Shown here: piece after piece, positions 6,379 to 10,341 of the stretch | How the letters are laid out: the number at the start of each line of letters is the position of its first letter | Position numbering within the stretch: position 1 is the first letter of the stretch | Origin: Dehalococcoidia bacterium UBA1151 | GTDB lineage: Bacteria; Chloroflexota; Dehalococcoidia; Lucifugimonadales; Lucifugimonadaceae | DNA: 10,341 bases | NCBI GenBank assembly: GCA_002311865.1 | Contig: DBZV01000131.1 | Coordinates: forward strand, 17,786 to 28,126 | Direction of reading: 5' to 3' | Translations under genes and position numbers: made by a program | The notes under the pieces: model-generated | The model's input: the letters and a program-made list of their open reading frames with translations, nothing else | Told to the model about the DNA's origin: nothing | The model's database searches: none

Positions 6379-7125
6379 ATGAAATTCGTGAGATTCAGCG
6401 CTGGCGGTTCCAATAGTTATGGAATTGTGGACGGCGATACGGTGAAGGCGATCAGCGGTCCGGGTTACTCCGACTACAGCGAAACGGGTGCGACACACGC
6501 CCTTGCGGACGTAACTCTGCTGGCCCCGGTTGAGCCCAACAAGATGCTGGCCATGGCGCTCAACTACGGCTCACACCTTCATGACGCCCCCGCACCTGAG
6601 CGGCCGGAGCCGTTCTTGAAGTCAGAAACATCCCTGGCTGGCACTGGCGACACCATCAGGATTCCATCCGATTCAGAGAAGGTCGACGCCGAAGCTGAAC
6701 TGGTTGTGGTGATCGGCAAGACTGCCACCAACGTTTCGCTGGGAGACGCAATGGACCACGTATTTGGCTACAGCTGCGGCAACGATGTGAGCGCACGTGA
6801 CTGGCAGGCGGGCGATACAAGCTGGTGGCGCGCCAAGTCATCCGACACGTTCTCGCCGATCGGCCCATGGATCGTCACAGGAATCGACCCGACGAACCTG
6901 GATATCGAAGGACGGATCAACGGCGTCGCAGCGCAGAACTGCAATACGTCGGAGATGATTCACGACATCCCCAAGACCATCTCGTTCATCAGCAAGTACA
7001 TGACGCTGGAGCCCGGCGACTGCATATTCACAGGCACCTCCGGCACGGCGGGCCAGATTAAGCCCGGGGATACAGTTGAGGTTGAGATCAGCCAGATAGG
7101 CACGCTGAGTAACATCTGCGGCTAA
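6379..7125 (+). CDS. Fumarylacetoacetate hydrolase (FAH) family protein
   Basis: A 248-residue FAH-fold enzyme. Such proteins are metal-dependent C-C bond hydrolases, decarboxylases or isomerases, for example acylpyruvate hydrolases or homoprotocatechuate-pathway isomerase/decarboxylases. The small N-terminal domain (1-50) leads into the catalytic fold. The metal-binding ExE is E105/E107 in DAEAELVVVIGK, followed by FGYSCGNDVSARDWQ (129-143) with D136, then RAKSSDTFSPIGPW (151-164) with K153, and DCIFTGTSGT (214-223). The length fits the compact bacterial class. The ATG at 6379 has GGGAG 8 bases upstream, a clear ribosome binding site. It is divergent from the deacylase and stands alone, so no pathway partner fixes the substrate. 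Family certain; exact reaction unknown. Confidence 0.9.
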   Translation: MKFVRFSAGGSNSYGIVDGDTVKAISGPGYSDYSETGATHALADVTLLAPVEPNKMLAMALNYGSHLHDAPAPERPEPFLKSETSLAGTGDTIRIPSDSEKVDAEAELVVVIGKTATNVSLGDAMDHVFGYSCGNDVSARDWQAGDTSWWRAKSSDTFSPIGPWIVTGIDPTNLDIEGRINGVAAQNCNTSEMIHDIPKTISFISKYMTLEPGDCIFTGTSGTAGQIKPGDTVEVEISQIGTLSNICG

Positions 7126-7197
7126 GTATCGGAGTCGCATCGAACCGGCCAATTGGTGGAAACTGCGCTTCACTCGCATCATCAGCGGCGAACGCGA

Positions 7198-7235
7198 GGA
7201 AAGGTTTCCTGAGGCCGCTCGAAGGGTACCTTTCC
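7198..7235 (+). repeat. 8-bp inverted repeat downstream of the FAH gene
   Basis: GGAAAGGT (7198-7205) is matched by ACCTTTCC (7228-7235) across a 22-base spacer, 72 bases past the FAH stop. There is no U-run after it, so it is not a typical rho-independent terminator, but it could cap the 3' end of the FAH message. The rest of the 194 bases between the FAH and ccdA stops shows no gene. Confidence 0.4.
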
Positions 7236-7270
7236 GGCATCCGGCACGGGCGCGAAGTCGGTCCGCCATA

Positions 7271-7297
7271 GAAAAGACCCGCCTTCGCAGCGGGTCT
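7271..7297 (-). terminator. Rho-independent terminator of the ccdA-like gene
   Basis: Read on the minus strand, AGACCCGC and GCGGGTCT form a perfect 8-bp stem around the 7-base loop TGCGAAG, followed directly by TTTTC. It begins 23 bases after the ccdA stop. On the plus strand no U-tract follows, so it serves the leftward gene. Confidence 0.8.
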
Positions 7298-7319
7298 CGT
7301 CTATCCAGCGTGAAGTGCC

Positions 7320-8231
7320 TTAGAGAATCTTGTTGGCCAGGCCGCCTTCGGTGAGCCAGTAGAAGACGATGTATCCGCCAGCTACCAGTAGCAGCACTGA
7401 CGAGATCATGTTGGTATGCGGCAACACTTTTCTTAGCCCTTGCGAGACCTGGTTTTGCGCGAGGGCGAGGCTGAGCGTGAGCACGGTGATCACAAATGAC
7501 ATGCCAAGGGCGTAGACGAGGAACTGGCCAGTTGCATCAATGAAGTTTCCGGTTGCCAGTGAACTACTTATGATTGCTATGAATATTGGCAGCGTGCAAC
7601 TGAGCGATGCGGTTGCGTAACTAAGTCCGAAGAGGAAGTAGCCCTTCAGTGAGGCATCTCTCGGATCGCCAATCTTGCTGGCAGTCTGGGCGGCAAATGC
7701 GGTGTAGAGCTTCCCGCCCGCCATGATGTAGCCACCTGCCAGCGTTAGCACTGCGCCGACTCCGAGTCCGACCCACGGGAAGATCTCTACTATCGATTTT
7801 GCGCCTATCGAAATGACGATTCCTGCGGTGCCGAACAGGACCACAAATCCAAGACCCACGGCAACGCTGACAACGCTGGCTTTGGCGAGTCGCTGTGTCA
7901 GGCCCAACCTCTGCGCTTCCTCGCCCTGGGTACCCACGTAGAGTCCAAGGTACGCGGGAAGCATCATGAAGCCGCAGGGGTTGACGGTTGAGACCATGCC
8001 AGCGGCGAAAGCGAATCCGAAGGGGAGTGCGTCACCAAAGTCACCCAGGAAGTTTGAAGACGACGATGACGCGTCGAGGATTCCACCAACCGCGGAGTTA
8101 GAGCCATCGCCCACCAGGAATCCTGCGATGGCGGATGCGGCGAGTACTACGGTGGCGAGTAGAAAGGGGAATATTTTTGCGAGCGTCAGGCGGCTTGAGC
8201 CTGATCCTGTTCCAACGGTGGCAGTTGCCAC
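7320..8231 (-). CDS. ccdA: CcdA/DsbD-type thiol-disulfide membrane transporter
   Basis: CcdA passes electrons from cytoplasmic thioredoxin across the membrane to keep apocytochrome c thiols (or other exported thiols) reduced. The 303-residue protein shows the two redox cysteines in their usual setting: C86 in VSTVNPCGFMMLPAYLGLY and C212 in TASLSCTLPIF. Six core helices are apparent, plus an additional N-terminal helix (about 19-40) and a Ser-rich linker (DASSSSSN, 53-60) not present in minimal CcdA. The start is GTG at 8229-8231 with GAGAGGA about 7 bases upstream, and no earlier start exists before the in-frame stop at 8277-8279. It has its own terminator, so it is a single-gene unit. Since CcmG and CcmH are not seen, CcdA may feed reductant to the Ccm route encoded nearby. 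That link is inferred. Confidence 0.9.
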   Translation of the reverse strand: MATATVGTGSGSSRLTLAKIFPFLLATVVLAASAIAGFLVGDGSNSAVGGILDASSSSSNFLGDFGDALPFGFAFAAGMVSTVNPCGFMMLPAYLGLYVGTQGEEAQRLGLTQRLAKASVVSVAVGLGFVVLFGTAGIVISIGAKSIVEIFPWVGLGVGAVLTLAGGYIMAGGKLYTAFAAQTASKIGDPRDASLKGYFLFGLSYATASLSCTLPIFIAIISSSLATGNFIDATGQFLVYALGMSFVITVLTLSLALAQNQVSQGLRKVLPHTNMISSVLLLVAGGYIVFYWLTEGGLANKIL

Positions 8232-8700
8232 TTGGGTATCCTCTCTGGTCTTCTTGATTGACGATCGCTCCCGGCTTCACGGTTTGTTGATCGTCCATGT
8301 AACAGTGTCCTCCATTAGGCCCATATGTTGCGAGTGACCGCTCAGGCGGGCTTCAGGAGATCATCGAACAGTAATTACGATGCCTTTATTTTGCCCAAGG
8401 CGCGAATGTGAAGACAATCTGGAGATGGGCTAGTGTCGCTATATGACCATTGCCTCATTTCCTCTTCAAATCTTATCTACGGAAATGTGAACTGCGATGG
8501 TTTCGATGTGACGATCTGTTCACATTTAGGAACTGCGTTCTGCGCTCATAAGCAGCCATGCGCTGCAACTATGAACAGATGTGCTCAGGACATGTTTTGG
8601 GAGCCGTGATCGGCGCTGGATGGCGTGGTCATCATAGACCCTCGCGGAGTCAGGAACATTTGATCGATTGGGGCGGTAGCGCTCAAACTCAAATCGTTCT
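8232..8700. other. Non-coding upstream region of ccdA and rpsB
   Basis: No convincing gene is present between the divergent ccdA and rpsB genes. On the minus strand an ATG at 8296-8298 has a strong GGAGGA site 9 bases upstream, but its 66-codon frame overlaps ccdA out of frame and turns Arg-rich. The main content is a set of ATGTG boxes and a long inverted repeat, listed separately. I found no convincing -35/-10 pair for ccdA. Confidence 0.5.
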
Positions 8701-8709
8701 GCACATGTG
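8405..8709. repeat. Cluster of ATGTG/CACAT boxes upstream of rpsB
   Basis: The 5-mer ATGTG, on either strand, starts at 8406, 8485, 8506, 8521 (reverse), 8579, 8702 (reverse) and 8705. The longer form AATGTGAA occurs at 8405 and 8484 and inverted at 8519. By chance under one copy would be expected in this length. The first pair inside the dyad (8485, 8506) is 21 bases apart, two helical turns. This looks like a multi-site regulator-binding region; the regulator is unknown. Confidence 0.4.
8483..8527. promoter_or_regulatory. Perfect 10-bp inverted repeat, possible operator
   Basis: AAATGTGAAC (8483-8492) is exactly inverted as GTTCACATTT (8518-8527) across a 25-base spacer. The arms are too far apart for a tidy single dimer site but could bind two dimers or form a long hairpin. 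AACTGCG is also directly repeated at 8490-8496 and 8531-8537. It lies between ccdA and rpsB and could control either. Confidence 0.45.
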
Positions 8710-8716
8710 CTACACT
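8701..8716 (+). promoter_or_regulatory. Probable rpsB promoter (extended -10) with palindrome
   Basis: TGCTACACT (8708-8716) matches an extended -10 element, TG-n-TACACT, with no good -35, as is usual for that promoter type. It overlaps the perfect 10-bp palindrome GCACATGTGC (8701-8710). Transcription would start near 8723 and give a leader of about 130 bases before rpsB. Confidence 0.55.
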
Positions 8717-8732
8717 TTATTCACTCTCGACT

Positions 8733-8753
8733 GACCTCAGCCGGGGGTTTTTT
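8733..8753 (+). promoter_or_regulatory. Attenuator-like element in the rpsB leader
   Basis: A short stem (ACCTC with GGGGT, one G-U pair) is followed by six T residues (8748-8753). It lies just after the predicted transcription start, where a terminator would silence rpsB unless read through. The stem is only about 5 bp, so it may act as a pause or weak attenuator. Confidence 0.3.
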
Positions 8754-8774
8754 GCGTGTGCTTCATAGGCACAA

Positions 8775-8833
8775 TTGGTAGGAAAAATCTACCAAGATTA
8801 TTTAGAACGCCCGGAGTATTAGAAATATTCGGG
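8775..8833 (+). promoter_or_regulatory. Two tandem hairpins in the rpsB 5' leader
   Basis: Hairpin one is a perfect 7-bp stem, TTGGTAG (8775-8781) with CTACCAA (8789-8795), and a 7-base A-rich loop. Hairpin two pairs 8810-8820 with 8824-8833: ten pairs, one bulged G (8813), one G-U pair and an AGA loop. It ends only a few bases before the AGGA ribosome binding site (8837-8840). Bacterial rpsB leaders are known to be autoregulated by S2, so this is a candidate S2-binding structure. Confidence 0.45.
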
Positions 8834-8852
8834 GCCAGGATAACCAAACGAC

Positions 8853-10079
8853 ATGACAGAACAGCCCGTAGCAGCTACGGAGCCAGAGCAGGTAACTGAG
8901 CAGCAGTTGACAGTGAGAACTCTCCTGGAAGCTGGTGTCCACATCGGTCACCCCACCAAGCGATGGCATCCGAAGATGGCGCCTTACATCTACCAAAAGC
9001 GCCAGAAGATCCACATCATCAATCCTCAGACCACCCTGGACCACCTTGAGGCGGCGGCAGAGTACGTTGCTGACCTTGCGTCCAGAGGCGGCGATATTTT
9101 GTTCGTAGGCACCAAGAAGCAGGCAGAGCTGGTTATCAGTGAAAACGCGCTTCGCTGTGGGTCCATGTACATCAACCGCCGCTGGCTGGGCGGGTTGATG
9201 ACCAACTTCCAGACCATCCAAACACGCATCGATTACCTGGTTCGTCTTGAAGAGCAGATCAACAAGGGCGAACTCCATACAACCACCAAGCGTGAGGCGC
9301 AGCAGGCGAACACAAAAGTACGCAAGCTGAACAACTATCTTGGCGGTATCAAATCGATGACGAAACTTCCAGACGCAATCTTTGTGGTCGACATCATCAA
9401 AGAGTCCATTGCCATCGCAGAAGCGAAGCGACTTGGCGTCAAGACAGTAGCCATGGTGGATAGCAACTGCGACCCCACAGGTATCGATTACGTAATACCA
9501 AGCAACGATGACGCTACTCGAGCGATTGGGCTGATTACCGGCCGAATTGCAGATGCTGTTAATGAAGGGCGCGAGCGGTTCCGCAAGGCGGAAGAAGATC
9601 GTTTGACTGCCGATTCGGAGATCGAAGCGCTTGAGACTGCTGCTCGAGAGGCGGCTCAGGCGGCAGCGGCAGCAAGACACGCAGAGGCGGCAGCGGCGGC
9701 AGCGCGCGAAGCTACGGCGAAATCAGAGGCAACCCAGAACGGGGCGGACGCATCCGATTCAACTGAAGATGCTCCGAAAGCTGAAGAGTCAAAGACTGAA
9801 GCGGAAGCGGAGATCGAGGACAAAACCCCCGAAGCCAAATCCGAAGATGCTCCCAAGTCAGATGAAGCTGATTCAGCAGCCGAAGAGAAGCCAGCTGCAG
9901 AAGCTGAGACCAAGGAAGAAGAGGCCCCGGTTGCTGATGCGGCCGAGGAAGTTTCAACCGAGGCTGCTGAAGAGGCGACACCCAAGGCTGAAGCTTCCCC
10001 TGCTGACGATAGCGCGACAGAAGAGAAGACAGAAGATGAACCCGCCGCTTCGGATGATTCCGAGAAGGCGAAAAAGTAA
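8853..10079 (+). CDS. rpsB: 30S ribosomal protein S2 with long acidic C-terminal tail
   Basis: S2 binds the small ribosomal subunit between head and body and helps recruit S1-type function at initiation. Residues about 18-240 are a complete S2 domain: LLEAGVHIGHPTKRWHPKMAPYI opens it (24-46), then GGDILFVGTKKQA (79-91), NRRWLGGLMTNF (108-119), LPDAIFVVD (172-180), and DSNCDPTGIDYVIPSNDDATRAI (203-225). Typical S2 ends near 230-260 residues. Here a further ~168 residues follow: an Ala-rich helix (about 255-290), then a low-complexity Glu/Ala/Asp/Ser/Lys tail to 408. The ATG at 8853 has AGGA 12 bases upstream, a rather long spacing. It precedes tsf, the classic rpsB-tsf order. Confidence 0.96.
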   Translation: MTEQPVAATEPEQVTEQQLTVRTLLEAGVHIGHPTKRWHPKMAPYIYQKRQKIHIINPQTTLDHLEAAAEYVADLASRGGDILFVGTKKQAELVISENALRCGSMYINRRWLGGLMTNFQTIQTRIDYLVRLEEQINKGELHTTTKREAQQANTKVRKLNNYLGGIKSMTKLPDAIFVVDIIKESIAIAEAKRLGVKTVAMVDSNCDPTGIDYVIPSNDDATRAIGLITGRIADAVNEGRERFRKAEEDRLTADSEIEALETAAREAAQAAAAARHAEAAAAAAREATAKSEATQNGADASDSTEDAPKAEESKTEAEAEIEDKTPEAKSEDAPKSDEADSAAEEKPAAEAETKEEEAPVADAAEEVSTEAAEEATPKAEASPADDSATEEKTEDEPAASDDSEKAKK

Positions 10080-10096
10080 TTACCACACGGCCGAAC

Positions 10097-10119
10097 GGTG
10101 CTGCCCCTTGTACAGCACC
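10097..10119 (+). promoter_or_regulatory. Intergenic hairpin between rpsB and tsf
   Basis: GGTGCTG (10097-10103) pairs perfectly with CAGCACC (10113-10119) around a 9-base loop. No U-run follows, so it is not a normal terminator. It may set the rpsB to tsf expression ratio by slowing decay or partial attenuation. It lies 14 bases before the tsf ribosome binding site. Confidence 0.5.
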
Positions 10120-10147
10120 AGTGGCTGAGATGTTGAGGAACTAAAAA

Positions 10148-10341
10148 ATGGCTGTAACCGCAGCAATGGTGAAGGAACTCCGCGATCGAGTAGGCGCGGG
10201 CGTGATGGATGCCAAGAAGGCGCTTGATGCGGCGGATGGCGATCAGTCCAAAGCTGAGGAGATCCTCAAGCATGAAGGGCTGGCTGATGCTGCCAAGCGG
10301 GCGGGGCACAAAACTTCTGAGGGACTGGTTCAGTCCTACAT
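10148..10341 (+). CDS. tsf: Elongation factor Ts, N-terminal part (cut by window end)
   Basis: EF-Ts exchanges GDP for GTP on EF-Tu during translation. The visible 64 residues start MAVTAAMVKELRDRVGAGVM and contain the family hallmark of the N-terminal UBA-like domain, VGAGVMDAKKALDAADGD, followed by a second helix with LKHEGLADAAKRAGHKTSEG, the usual link into the core domain. The ATG at 10148 has TGAGGA 8 bases upstream, a strong ribosome binding site. The gene runs off the right edge. It follows rpsB by 68 bases, the conserved rpsB-tsf operon. Confidence 0.95.
   Translation, partial: MAVTAAMVKELRDRVGAGVMDAKKALDAADGDQSKAEEILKHEGLADAAKRAGHKTSEGLVQSY

Noticed and set aside
8232..8852. tRNA or other known RNA gene between ccdA and rpsB
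   Set aside because: No cloverleaf, T-loop motif or CCA end was found; only short stems and boxes are present.
8802..9680. 292-codon open frame antisense to rpsB
   Set aside because: It lies opposite a clear S2 gene, has no recognisable domain, and its length follows from the codon use of rpsB.
9652..9720. GCAGCGGCA-like repeats as a microsatellite or CRISPR
   Set aside because: They encode an Ala/Glu-rich helix and have no regular repeat-spacer structure.
9573..10076. S2 tail as a frameshift into non-coding sequence
   Set aside because: The tail keeps one frame with consistent acidic/Ala composition up to a stop placed normally before tsf, so it is a real extension rather than a broken end.
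9656..10309. 217-codon open frame antisense to the S2 tail and tsf start
   Set aside because: Its long Ala/Ser-rich run is just the complement of the GCA/GAA-rich S2 tail, and it covers both rpsB and tsf.

Overview
The window comes from a bacterial genome of moderately high GC with dense, operon-like packing and frequent GTG starts. GTG opens ccmA, ccmB, ccmC, ccmD and ccdA, and TTG is the only usual start for the deacylase. No single feature fixes the taxon. The mix of a Ccm haem-delivery operon with a variant CcmE, amidohydrolase and FAH-family catabolic genes, and an S2 protein with a long acidic tail would suit a Chloroflexota-type (for example SAR202-like) or other deep-branching environmental bacterium. 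That placement is inference only.

Layout. At the left edge (2-67) the last codons of a plus-strand gene end before a strong hairpin terminator (91-119), which also lies just past the leftward ccm operon. From 6324 leftward to 147 runs a co-directional minus-strand series: an N-acyl-D-amino-acid deacylase-like metallohydrolase, a second amidohydrolase of the Atu3266/EF0837 type, then ccmA, ccmB, ccmC, ccmD and ccmE. The Ccm genes encode the CcmAB transporter, the haem-handling membrane protein CcmC, a CcmD-like small protein and the haem chaperone CcmE. CcmE carries Cys in place of the usual haem-binding His (CPTKY). No ccmF, ccmG or ccmH follows. Divergent from the deacylase is a FAH-family hydrolase gene (6379-7125). 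Next comes a leftward ccdA-like thiol-disulfide transporter gene (7320-8231) with its own terminator. CcdA would supply reductant for apocytochrome thiols, so it fits functionally with the Ccm operon about 4 kb away.

The right end is the translation locus rpsB-tsf on the plus strand: ribosomal protein S2 with a ~168-residue Ala/Glu-rich tail, then the start of EF-Ts, cut by the window edge. The 621-base non-coding region between ccdA and rpsB is the richest non-genic stretch. It has a cluster of ATGTG boxes including a perfect 10-bp inverted repeat, a likely extended -10 promoter overlapping a perfect palindrome, a weak attenuator-like element and two successive hairpins just before the rpsB ribosome binding site.

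The observations most worth a second look are the CxxxY CcmE, the deacylase that lacks the segment carrying a metal-ligand histidine, the ATGTG-box array and structured leader before rpsB, and the long S2 tail. I saw no mobile element, CRISPR array, tRNA or rRNA, and no clear sign of a wholly new multi-gene system.
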